Origin: Phyllostachys edulis | Taxonomy: Eukaryota > Streptophyta > Magnoliopsida > Poales > Poaceae | NCBI GenBank assembly: GCA_036346405.1 | Contig: CM070568.1 | Coordinates: forward strand, 30,291,072-30,355,071 | Direction: 5' to 3' | Length of the DNA stretch: 64,000 bases | In this document: positions 22,948-34,184 of the stretch, piece by piece | Numbering within the stretch: the stretch's first letter is position 1 | Layout of the letters: each line of letters starts with the position of its first letter | Notes under the pieces: model-generated | The model's database searches: none | What the model saw: the letters and a program-made list of their open reading frames with translations, nothing else | What the model was told of the DNA's origin: nothing | Translations under genes and position numbers: made by a program

Positions 22948-22984
22948 GAATCTCGGGGACGAGATTCTCGTAAGGGGGGTAGGG
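22948..22984 (+). promoter_or_regulatory. hairpin and polypurine tract of element A
   Basis: GAATCTCG-GGGA-CGAGATTC (22948-22967) is a perfect 8-bp stem. Four bases later AAGGGGGGTAGGG leads to the LTR start at 22987. The tract primes plus-strand DNA synthesis; a role for the hairpin is unknown. Confidence 0.8.
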
Positions 22985-24248
22985 TTTGTAACAGCCCAAA
23001 ATTCATAATTGTAAAAATGAGGGATTTTTAAAGCTTTTTGTATAAAATCTATTGCCGTTCGGTTGCCTGCATCTTTGATATTTGCTTGAGGACATCTTGC
23101 ATCTTTTCTGCTCTCATGATCTCATCTACTATCCTGTCGATTTGTCTTTTCTCAAGTCTTTCTAGTTTTCTTCCTCCTCCCCGGTCCTCCTTGGGCTAAT
23201 GTATTGATCATCCTTGGGGTCTGATCCAACCCAACCTGTTTTCCTTGGGCCCCTCCCCTGTTCCTCCGACCAGCAAAATCACGACGTGGAGCTGTCCATC
23301 GGCCATTAATAGCCATCACCTAGGATGTCACTCACTGCACGGTGTCCCCACGCCCACAATAGCCCACAACCACTCCGACCACTCCCCCTGGTCTGGTTGT
23401 GCGTATATATATATATGATTGCTCAAGACCTGGTGGCCTCCTCGTTGCTTTTCTTCACCAAATCCAGAGCTACCCCATTCTCTCCTTTTCTCCAGGAGAG
23501 CTTGAGCTCCAGACAAGCTCAAGCACTCGTCTCTGTCGAGTGCCACCACACCACCGCCTTGCCACAGACACCCACCGGAATTGCCTCGGATACAACTCTT
23601 GTTCCTCCGATCAGGATACTCCAAGACCTCCCTAGCGGACCATCTATCTACTCCTAGGGAGCACCCTTGAAGACCGAAGACCACCCACTTTTCCTCAAGA
23701 TACGTGCAGCACAAAGCTTCTTCCATGGTCGTGATCCACCATCGCCAATGCGGCACCAGCTAATCATTTCCCAAGTTCCGTACTGGTAAGTTCCTAGTGG
23801 ACAGAAACTCTTTAGAATTCGAGTCGCCTTATTCTCTCTTGGATGTTCATTTGGTCCTTCTTTTGGTTTTTCCGCTGGATCATCCTATTGCGACAATGCA
23901 GTCTAGCATTTGTTTCTCTTGGTCACCGTTGTGTAATCGATTCCTTTTCTCGATCGACTACACACGGTTAACACCCCCACGACCTCTTTCCTTGCACAGA
24001 CCTCTGTAAGACCCGGGATTAACACTCCCAAATCTTCTGTGTATTTCTGGACTAGTCCCATGATCAGTAGCTAGTCCACACAGTAAACAAATATGGTAAC
24101 AAAATCATATCACAACTTTATTAAATAAAAAACAACAGAGTTGATTACAAAGGAGGCTTACATGCCAACAATAAAATAAACACAGCAGAAGACGAAGAAG
24201 TAGTAGGGTCCTGTTAATCTGCCACAGGCAATCAACTGGGGAAGCGGC

Positions 24249-26521
24249 CTAGTCGTCGAGATCCACACCGTAGCAAAGTCCTTCTCCTCTCAAATTATTT
24301 GCATTAAGCAAGAATGAGCACAACTACTGTGCTCGCAAGTTACACCAGTCAAATAATGTAATGACATGCATACATGGATATCTCAAAGGAAGGCTTAATA
24401 TGGTTGAATTTGCATAAAGCAGCATTTTCAGTTTAAATACTCGTATAAATTTTCAAGGCCATTTTATACCATATTTAAAATCATAATTTTAAATGACAGT
24501 TTTATAGTGTGGATAACCTCCATAATGAATGGTGAAGGATACCTCCTATCACATGGCTTCCGCCTAAATCCCATTTGGATAGAAATCCAAAATCATTTAT
24601 GTCAAATCATTTTGAAACCAAAACCAAAGTATAACTTTGAGTGGCTTTGCTAGCATGTCCATGATCATGACGCGCTATTGAATAGTTTTACACTCTGCAG
24701 AGTTTGTACAGCTTTACCCACGTGACACGAATTCTCTAGTTTATCCGGCATATATCTATGCCACCGCTCACTACCTTAGGTAAGCGGTCTAGAGCACGTG
24801 ACAAGGCTTTTACAAAGCTCTACCCAAAAGTATTCGTGCCCGCTAAGGTTTCACTTCCATTGGACTACCCATCCTCCGGAAGCCCCCTCTTGCGCCAGGT
24901 GGGAAAACTGTCTAACCAACACCCACACAAACAAATGGCACAAATAACAATGAGGTATCACTAATTATTAAGCCAGGTCCTACTCCCCATACTGAGGACA
25001 TGTGGTTGCACGGTGAGGCATAGCCCATTATAGGCATAGCAAAGGCAGCTCAAGGCGGTCCTTAATTGACTTGGGCGACTTCAATTTAAACCCTGGTCCT
25101 TAATCCTAACCAGATTAAGCCCGTGCATAAACCTGCACCCACCTTCCATCCATTTCACCCAAGTCCAAACCATCACTTTATTTCATTTTTCAAAGTCATT
25201 TATAAACTTCCACAACACACCAATGCCATGGATACAATTTAAACAATATTTGATTTTTTTTGGCCTGAAATTCCCCAAATCAACATTTTGGGTCTAAGCA
25301 TGGCTAAGCATAATGTTTCTCAAAAAGTTCTAGTTCATACTATTGCATAAACCAGATTTTCATCTAAGGTAACAAGGGGTGAGGGATTCAATGTCAAGGC
25401 ATTGTCAGGTACGAGACCGGTAGGTGAACCATCCGTACTGTGTTCATCCAAACTCCAGCAATTGTAAAATCCCATAATCCAATATTGATTAGTCCGATAT
25501 CCACCATATCAGTCTATTCCTATGATCTGACCTCCATCGATCCAACATTCAGTAATGCTCTAATCTTATAATCTGATATCTATCAATCCATTAATCCTTA
25601 ATGAATTATTTCTAATAATTCAACACCCATCAATCCGATGATTATGTAATCCTATAATCCAAGTTTTGATAATCCGATATCCAATGATTATCTATTTCTA
25701 TAATCCATTCTTCGATAATCCATTATCAACAATTATCCACTTCTAAGATCTAATTAAGTTTTATTTTTATAATCCCACCAAGATTTAATCCTATAATCCA
25801 ACATCCAAGCAAATCAATATTCTACAATGACTACTTCTATAATTCAATCTTAAAAGTCCAATATCAATAATTAACTATCTCTACAATTCAATATCCGTCG
25901 TTCACTTATTTCTTCATCCGTTAATAATGCATTCCTATGATTCAATCTCCAACAGTTATTCTACCCTATAATCCAACAATCAACAATTGCATACTTGTAT
26001 AATCAATATCTAAGCATCATGTATTCATATAATCTAATACCCAATAATCACGTGATTCTATAATTCAATATCCATCCATAATGTATATCTACAATCTCAT
26101 GTCCATCAATTGTGTAATCCTATACTTCCATCTCCAATATTCTGATGCCCAAAAATATATTTCTATAATCAAATCTCAACAACAAATCAATTTCTTTAAT
26201 CTCATATCCCACGATCATGTTATCTTATAATCCAATATTTTCACTTTCTACCTCCAATATATATATATCACATTCGAAATGGTTCTCCATATGGTCTATA
26301 CCGACAATATTTGGCTATACAATGGAATAGGGCATAACTATAAAGCTTAAAACAAGGATTTAAATTACTTGAATATAAATACGCATGCAATAATAATTTA
26401 AAATAGAATTTAAATAATTTAAAATAATGGGTGCAATATGGTCAAGAGTGTAACTTGCCTTCATTGAAGTCTTGACTCTCTAAATTCTCCGAAGGATCTA
26501 ACTCTCCGGAATCGTCGAAGT
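24249..26521 (-). pseudogene. candidate LTR mini-gene, E 3' LTR copy
   Basis: Exon 1 (26521 to 26459, 63 nt) and exon 2 (24288 to 24249, 40 nt) match the other E LTR, but exon 2 lacks one base in the ACCG/TAGC stretch, which breaks the frame before the final GVDLDD-stop. The hairpin GAGCAC-loop-GTGCTC is at 24316-24334. The deletion may be a consensus error, because the E LTRs differ at many similar sites. Confidence 0.35.
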
Positions 26522-27750
26522 CTATACGCGAAAGCGATCCAAATTCAAACGAAATTCAAATAACAAATCAAAAAGGCAGTTCAAATTAACTCAAAACTAA
26601 ATAATTCTATTTTAATTAGTTAGATAATAGTTTTATAAAATTTTAGAAATTTGAAACACTCAAATTGGAGTTGGGATTTAAAAGATATGAATTTACAAGT
26701 TTTAATCCTAAATCAAATTTAAATGAATTTCTAAATACAAACAAGATTCAAATGAAGTACAAATTAAATAATTTTGGTTTAGTTAGCTATATCTTCAATT
26801 TATATGAATTTAGAAATTTGAAACACTTAATTTGGAGTTAGGAATCAAAAGATATGAATTTTACAAATATTGATCTAAATTTGGAATTTAAATGAATTTT
26901 AAATTCTAAAACAAGACCAAACTGAACTCCAAAATGAATACTCATATTCTATTTAGTTAGACAATAATTTTCTAAGATTTTAGCAATTTGAATCATCTAA
27001 TTTGGAGCTAAGATGTAAAAGTTGTGAATTTTACAAATTTAAACCTAAATCATTATTTAACCAATTTCCCGAATTATTTTTCTATAGAAAATTCTAATTA
27101 TTGCGCATGGATGATGTCAGCCCTCTGAATTGAATTTAAATGATTTAAACTAATTCGACATGTGGGGCCCACATGTCAGTGGCTTGGCTCTTGGTGGACT
27201 AGGTCTACGGGTCATTGGAGTGCGAGGAGGTGGACCTTGCACGCGGGCGTGACCAGCACCACGCAGGCCTTTGGGCCGAGGTGGTGCCTCTGCAGGCGGT
27301 GGTGGCGCACCATGGCGACCACGTGGAGGTGCCACGCCGGACCCGATCTTGGCGGCGGCTCGGCTTGGCTTCACGGCGTTGGCGCGAGTTAGACTCCGGC
27401 GAGTGTACCAGAGGGGAGAGGGGAACGCAGGGAGTCGAGGGTGCATGTTTTGGTCACCTGAAGACGTAGCGATGGCCGGCGGCGAGGTGATAAGCGGCGG
27501 CGCAGATCGGTTCAACGGTGGCGACGCGTTCCGGTGGAGCTCTGGCGGAACGGAGGCGAGCACCGGGTGCGCGCGAAGATGGCGATGCCGATGGTGGCGG
27601 CGGCGAGGACGCGGAGGCGGTGACGGCGGCGCTAGAGCGGCGAGACCTACGGTGGTCGTGGCGGTAAGCCGCAAATTCGCAAAAACGAGGCGAGAGGAGA
27701 GAGAGGGTGGTGGGAGCGGGATGAGGAGGAAGAGGCGCTCGTGGGGCGCT

Positions 27751-27760
27751 CTTTATAGGG
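27751..27760 (-). promoter_or_regulatory. TATA box, E 3' LTR
   Basis: CCCTATAAAG on the minus strand before a GC-rich stretch; conserved at the same place in the other LTR. Confidence 0.5.
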
Positions 27761-28615
27761 GTCGGGGGAGGAGCGGAGCGGGAGATCGTCTTGAGCGGCG
27801 GTTTGCGGTGGTTGGGCGCGTGGGCTAACCGCGAAATCGTGTCGCGAGGAGGATAAGGCCGGAGTGGACGGCGTGATCGCGAGTGGGTCTTGGCGTGCCA
27901 CGTGAGGAGAGGGGGCGGGAAGAGCGGCGTTGACGAGCTCCATGATGCGGCAATGGCGGCGGCTTGGGCTATCCCCACGCGAAGAAGAAGGAGGTGGAGA
28001 AGATGGCGCGGGACGGTTGGATCTTGATCGTGTGGGGAAAAAGGGCCGTCTTGGCGTGGGCATGCGTGGTAGTCGGATCTCCATCCGACGGTGGAGAAAA
28101 GATGGGGGTTTGGGAGAGAAAGGGGAGGCGCGGGTGGGCTGGGCCGAAGGGGAGGGGAATAGAGAAGTGGGCCGGGAGGTTTAGGCCCAAAGGGTTTTAG
28201 GGGTTTTTAAATTGCTTTACCAATTTATTTAATTCAGATAATTCATTTAGGTTTTAAAATACGATAAAATAAATCCCAAAATTATAGAAAAATTCACATA
28301 AATTCCTAGAATTATTTTGGACTTAATAAAATTATTTCCAAATTAAATTTGGCTTTTAATTTTGCAAATAAATTATTTTGGCTTTAAAATATTTAGGAAA
28401 AAGCCTTTAAAAATTTAGAAAATTCTCAAAATTAATTTAGTTTTTTTTAAAATTTAACTCAAATAAAACTTTAAAAACTTTAATAAATTTTATCTTTTGA
28501 CTTTTAAATCTTTAGAATTTTAAATAAATCAAACAAACTCTTTCAAATTTCGAAAATTCAATAAAATGATAACTTTAATAAATATTAAATTGGTATGAGC
28601 TTTGGGTCATTACAA

Positions 28616-28653
28616 AACTACCCCCCTTAAAAGGAATCTCGTCCCCGAGATTC
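28616..28653 (-). promoter_or_regulatory. polypurine tract and hairpin of element E
   Basis: On the minus strand, GAATCTCGGGGACGAGATTC is followed by CTTTTAAGGGGGGTAG and the LTR start TGTAATGACCC. The arrangement matches element A. Confidence 0.85.
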
Positions 28654-29382
28654 GGAGTGGCTAGAAAGAAAGACAGGTGTAGAATATATGAATTGAGAGA
28701 TAGAAAATGTCTATCCTCAAGTTGGTTTCATGTCTAGGGTCTTGAGTGGTTCGATGTTTTGAGGTACAAATTTGCCTTTCAAGTTCCTAGTGCTTCGATA
28801 GGTTAGAAGTCCAATGGATTGTTAGAGAAGAAGCAAAATAGCAAAGGGTGAGAGAGAAAGCTATGAGGAGAGAAGTCTACCCCCCTTAAACAAACGCTGC
28901 ACACAAGATCAAAAGATCTATGTACGACGTAACAAAAGAAAATACACCGTCAAAATTAAGGAACAATACATCGTTCTACTCGATAAAGGCTCTTAATTTG
29001 GTAAGGCGACTCAATACACAGAATGAGTCTTAGCGTACTTAAGCTATATGGTTTGGCTGACAACACGATCTTCAGTACATCTTGTTTGTTGTCCTTGGAT
29101 GATGGAGACGACGATACTTCCTTGATGGCTTCGAGTCTTGGGGTCTTCAACGCAATGGTAAAACGTGCTGACCAACTATAGAAAGTTGCAAGGAGAAGAG
29201 GATCCCATTGACATTATAAAATGGTGAAGCGAGGTTTAGGTAAGAAGGAATACCATTAAGGGGGTGAGAATAGAAAGATGACCAAGATGAGGAGAGAACA
29301 ATTTGTTTTTCTTGTCTTAAAATAAGTTTTGAAATTTTCAACTATCGGCCATTCTAACTAGGTCACGACCTACAGTCGATAT

Positions 29383-29395
29383 GGCTCTGATACCA
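29383..29395 (-). promoter_or_regulatory. primer binding site of element E
   Basis: Minus strand TGGTATCAGAGCC, a perfect match to the usual plant Met-tRNA primer site, three bases from the LTR end. Confidence 0.95.
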
Positions 29396-29642
29396 CTTTG
29401 TAAGACCCGGGATTAACACTCCCAAATCTTCTGTGTATTTCTGGACTAGTCCCATGATCAGTAGCTAGTCCACACAGTAAACAAATATGGTAACAAAATC
29501 ATATCACAACTTTATTAAATAAAAAACAACAGAGTTGATTACAAAGGAGGCTTACATGCCAACAATAAAATAAACACAGCAGAAGACGAAGAAGTAGTAG
29601 GGTCCTGTTAATCTGCCACAGGCAATCAACTGGGGAAGCGGC

Positions 29643-31906
29643 CTAGTCGTCGAGATCCACACCGGTAGCAAAGTCCTTCTCCTCTGAAATTATTTGCATT
29701 AAGCAAGAATGAGCACAACTACCGTGCTCGCAAGTTACACCCGTCAAATAACAGAATGACATGCATACATGGATATCTCAAAGGAAGGCTTAATATGGTT
29801 GAATTTGCATAAAGTAGCATTTTCAGTTTAAATACTCGTATAAATTTTCAAGGCCATTTTTATACCATATTTAAAATCATAATTTTAAATGACAGTTTTA
29901 TAGTGTGGATAACCTCCATAATGAATGGTGAAGGATACCCTCCTATCACATGGCTTCCCGCCTAAATCCCATTTGGATAGAAATCCAAAATCATTTATGT
30001 CAAATCATTTTGAAACCAAAAACCAAAGTATAACTTTGAGTGGCTTTGCTAGCATGTCCATGATCATGACGCGCTATTCAATAGTTTTACACTCTGCGAG
30101 TTTATGCGGCTTTACCCACGTGACACGAATTCTCTAGTTTATCCGGCATATATCTATGCCACCGCTCACTACCTTAGGTAAGCGGTCTAGAGCACGTGAC
30201 AAGGCTTTTACAAAGCTCTACCCAAAAGTATTCGTGTTCGCTAAGGTTTCACTTCCATTGGACTACCCATCCTCAGGAAGCCCCTCTTGCGCCGGTGGGA
30301 AAAGCATCTAACCAACACCCACACAAACAAATGGCACAAATAACAATGAGGTATCACTAATTATTAAGCCAGGTCCTACTCCCCATCTTGAGGACATGTG
30401 GTTGCACGGTGAGGCATAGCCCATTATAGGCATAGCAAAGGCGCTCAAGGCCGGTCCTTAATTGACTTGGGCGACTTCAATTTAAACCACAGGCCTTAAT
30501 CCTAACCAGATTAAGCCGTGCATAAACTCGCACCCACCTTCCATCCATTTCACCCAAGTCCAAACCATCACTTTATTTCATTTTTCAAAGTCATTTATAA
30601 ACTTCCACAACACACCAATGCCATGGATACAATTTAAACAATATTTGATTTTTTTGGCTGAAATTCCCCAAATCAACATTTTTGGGTCTAAGCATGGCTA
30701 AGCATAATGTTTCTCAAAAGTTCTAGTTCATACTATTGCATAAACCAGATTTTCATCTAAGGTAACAAGGGTGAGGATTCAATGTCAAGGCATTGTCGGT
30801 CTGAGACCGGTAGGTGAACCATCCGTCATGTGTTCATCCAAACTCCAAACAATTGTAAAATCCCATAATCCAATATTGATTAGTCCGATATCCACCATAT
30901 CGGTCTATTCCTATGATCGACCTCCATCGATCCAACATTGGTAATGCTCTAATCTTATAATCGATATCTATCAATCCATTAATCCTTAATGAATTATTTC
31001 TAATAATTCAACACCCATCAATCCGATGATTATGTAATCCTATAATCCAAGTTTTGATAATCCGATATCCAATGATTATCTATTTCTATAATCCATTCTT
31101 CGATAATCCATTATCAACAATTATCCACTTCTAAGATCTAATTAAGTTTTATTTTTATAATCCCACCAAGATTTAATCCTATAATCCAACATCCAAGCAA
31201 ATCAATATTCTACAATGACTACTTCTATAATTCAATCTTAAAAGTCCAATATCAATAATTAACTATCTCTACAATTCAATATCCGCTGTTCACTTATTTC
31301 TTCATCCGTTAATAATGCATTCCTATGATTCAATCTCCAACAGTTATTCTACCTATAATCCAACAATCAACAATTGCATACTTGTATAATCAATATCTAA
31401 GCATCATGTATTCATATAATCTAATACCCAATAATCACGTGATTCTATAATTCAATATCCATCCATAATGTATATCTACAATCTCATGTCCATCAATTGT
31501 GTAATCCTATACTTCCATCTCCAATATTCTGATGCCCAAAAATATATTTCTATAATCAAATCTCAACAACAAATCAATTTCTTTAATCTCATATCCCACG
31601 ATCATGTTATCTTATAATCCAATATTTTCACTTTCTACCTCCAATATATATATCACATTCGAAATGGTTCTCCATATGGTCTATACCGACAATATTTGGC
31701 TATACAATGGAATAGGGCATAACTATAAAGCTTAAAACAAGGATTTAAATTACTTGAATATAAATACGCATGCAATAATAATTTAAAACAGAATTTAAAT
31801 AATTTAAAATAATGGGTGCAATATGGTCAAGAGTGTAACTTGCCTTCATTGAAGTCTTGACTCTCTAAATTCTCCGAAGGATCTAACTCTCCGGAATCGT
31901 CGAAGT
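29643..31906 (-). CDS. candidate LTR mini-gene, E 5' LTR copy (open)
   Basis: Best-preserved copy of the motif. Exon 1 (31906 to 31844, 63 nt) follows CGTATAG and reads FDDSGELDPSENLESQDFNE, with a last G left over. It ends AAG before GCAAGT, the consensus of GC-AG introns. Exon 2 (29683 to 29643, 41 nt) follows AATTTCAG and, using that G, reads EEKDFATGVDLDD then TAG. A GAGCAC/GTGCTC hairpin sits at 29711-29729, 28 nt before exon 2, and AATAAA follows at 29511-29516. The joined part is strongly acidic. Upstream exons with a start codon are not identified, so only the 3' part is proposed. It could instead be leader RNA structure with a chance reading frame. Confidence 0.35.
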
Positions 31907-33110
31907 CTATACGCGAAAGCGATCCAAATTCAAACGAAATTCAAATAACAAATCAAAAAGGCAGTTCAAATTAACTCAAAACTAAATAATTCTATTTTAA
32001 TTAGTTAGATAATAGTTTTATAAAATTTTAGAAATTTGAAACACTCAAATTGGAGTTGGGATTTAAAAGATATGAATTTACAAGTTTTAATCCTAAATCT
32101 GAAATTTAAATGAATTTCTAAATACAAACAAGATTCAAATGAAGTACAAATTAAATAATTTTGGTTTAGTTAGCTATATCTTCAATTTATATGAATTTAG
32201 AAATTTGAAACACTTAATTTGGAGTTAGGAATCAAAAGATATGAATTTTACAAATATTGATCTAAATTTGGAATTTAAATGAATTTTAAATTCTAAAACA
32301 AGACCAAACTGAACTCCAAAATGAATACTCATATTTTATTTAGTTAGACAATAATTTTCTAAGATTTTAGCAATTTGAATCATCTAATTTGGAGCTAAGA
32401 TGTAAAAGTTGTGAATTTTACAAATTTAAACCTAAATCTATTATTTAACCAATTTCCGAATTATTTTTCTATAGAAAATTCTAATTATTGCGCATGGATG
32501 ATGTCAGCCCTACTGAATTCGGAATTTAAATGATTTAAACTAATTTCGACATGTGGGGCCCACATGTCGCTGGCTTGGCTCTTGGTGGACTAGGTCTCTG
32601 GCGTCATTGGAGTGCGAGGGAGGTGGACCTTGCCCGCGGCGCGTGACCAGCAGCCACGCAGGCCTTTGGCGCCGAGGTGGTGCCTACAGGCGGTGAGGTG
32701 GCGACCGTGGCGACCACGTGGAGGTGTGCCACTGCCGGACAGGCCGGCCGGCTCGGTATGAGCTTCGCCGGCGTTTGGCGAAGTTAGACTCGGCGAGTGT
32801 ACGAGAGGAGAGGGAACGAGGAGTCGAGGGCGCATGTTTTGGTCACCAAGAGCGAGCGATGGCGGCGGCGAGGTGATGGCGCGCAGTCGGTTCAACGGTG
32901 GCGGCAGCGTTCGGTGGAGCTCTGGCGGAGCAGGCGTGCAGTGCGCGAAGATGGCGATGCCGATGGTGGCGGCGCGAGGACGCGAGGCGGTGACGGCGGC
33001 GCTAAGCGGCGAGACCTCGGTGGCGGCGGAAGCCGCAAATTTCGCAAAACGAGGGAGAGGAGAGAGGTGGTGGGAGCGGGATGAGGAGGAAGAGGCGCTC
33101 GTGGGGCGCT

Positions 33111-33120
33111 CTTTATAGGG
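33111..33120 (-). promoter_or_regulatory. TATA box, E 5' LTR
   Basis: CCCTATAAAG on the minus strand; the promoter expected to drive the element's RNA and any mini-gene transcript. Confidence 0.5.
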
Positions 33121-34184
33121 GTCTGGGGAGGAGCGGAGCGGGAGATCGTGCGCGAGAGCGGCGGTTGCGGCGGTTGGGCGCGTGGGCTAACCGGCGAAAT
33201 CGTGTGCGAGGGAGGGGGATAAGGCGGGAGTGGACGCGCGTGATCTTGCGAGGAGTGGGTGGCGTGGTACGTGAGGAGAGGCGGGAAGAGCGGCGTTGAC
33301 GAGCTCCATGATGCGGCAATGGCGGCGGCTTGGGCTATCCCACGCGAAGAAGAAGGAGGTGGAGAAGATGGCGCGGGACGGTTGGATCTTGATCGTGTGG
33401 GGGAAAAAGGGCCGTGCGGCGTGGGCATGCGTGGGCCGTCGGATCTCCATCCGACGGTGGAGAAAAGATGGGGGTTTGGGAGAGAGAGGGGAGGCGCGGG
33501 TGGGCTGGGCCGAAGGGGAGGGGAATAGAGAAGTGGGCCGGGAGGTTTAGGCCCAAAGGGTTTTAGGGGTTTTTAAATTGCTTTACCAATTTATTTAATT
33601 CAGATAATTCATTTAGGTTTTAAAATACAGTAAAATAAATCCCAAAATTATAGAAAAATTCACATAAATTCCTAGAATTATTTTGGACTTAATAAAATTA
33701 TTTCCAAATTAAATTTGGCTTTTAATTTTGCAAATAAATTATTTTGGCTTTAAAATATTTAGGAAAAAGCCTTTAAAAATTGAGAAAATTCTCAAAATTA
33801 ATTTAGTTTTTTTAAAAAATTTTAACTCAAATAAAACTTTAAAACTTTAATAAATTTTATCTTTTGACTTTTAAATCTTTAGAATTTTAAATAAATCAAA
33901 CAAACTCTTTCAAATTTCGAAAATTCAATAAAATGATAACTTTAATAAATATTAAATTGGTAACAGAGCTTTGGGCTGTTACAACCTCCCAGTTACCAAG
34001 ACCACCCCGTGGTCACGACCTCCCCTCTTGCAAAGACCACCCTCGGGTCGTAACACCTTCACGACCTCCCTTGGTCGTAGCGTCTCCCGCGACCTCCTAG
34101 TAGCATCTCCATTTCCCTGAATTCTCAAATAAATAGAAACATTTTGTTTTGATGAGAGTTCAAAGCTTATTTGGAAATTCTATA

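Larger units (their letters stand above)
24005..28614 (-). repeat. element E 3' LTR
   Basis: 4610 bp. Holds an AT-rich zone with recurring TCCAATAT/ATAATCC words (about 25440-26270), the mini-gene exons, and a GC-rich promoter-proximal zone (27160-28190) downstream of CCCTATAAAG on the minus strand (27751-27760). Confidence 0.95.
28615..29398 (-). other. element E interior (784 bp, non-coding)
   Basis: Contains the polypurine side with the perfect hairpin GAATCTCG-TCCC-CGAGATTC (28634-28653) and the primer site at the other end (29383-29395). The open frames are at most about 64 codons and have no gag or zinc-knuckle motif. It probably holds only packaging and priming signals. Confidence 0.8.
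24005..33983 (-). mobile_element. element E, LTR-dominated non-autonomous retrotransposon
   Basis: Two LTRs of 4610 bp (24005-28614) and 4585 bp (29399-33983) surround only 784 bp of interior. Both start TGTAAGACCCGGG and end ATTACA/GTTACA. The flanks ACCTC (24000-24004 and 33984-33988) are a perfect 5-bp target duplication. A perfect Met primer site (TGGTATCAGAGCC, minus strand, 29383-29395) lies three bases from the right LTR, and a hairpin plus polypurine tract lies beside the left LTR, so E is minus-oriented. The interior has no gag or pol motif. LARD elements also have large LTRs but longer interiors. The LTRs are nearly identical, suggesting recent insertion. Confidence 0.95.
29399..33983 (-). 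repeat. element E 5' LTR
   Basis: 4585 bp, collinear with 24005-28614. Differences are mostly one- or two-base indels and changes at CAG/CTG sites and homopolymers rather than scattered transitions. Confidence 0.95.

Noticed and set aside
27150..28190. Several 70-185-codon frames in the E LTR GC-rich zone (also 32590-33556)
   Set aside because: Low-complexity Arg/Pro/Ser/Gly composition, open on both strands, and the frames are not kept between the two LTR copies.
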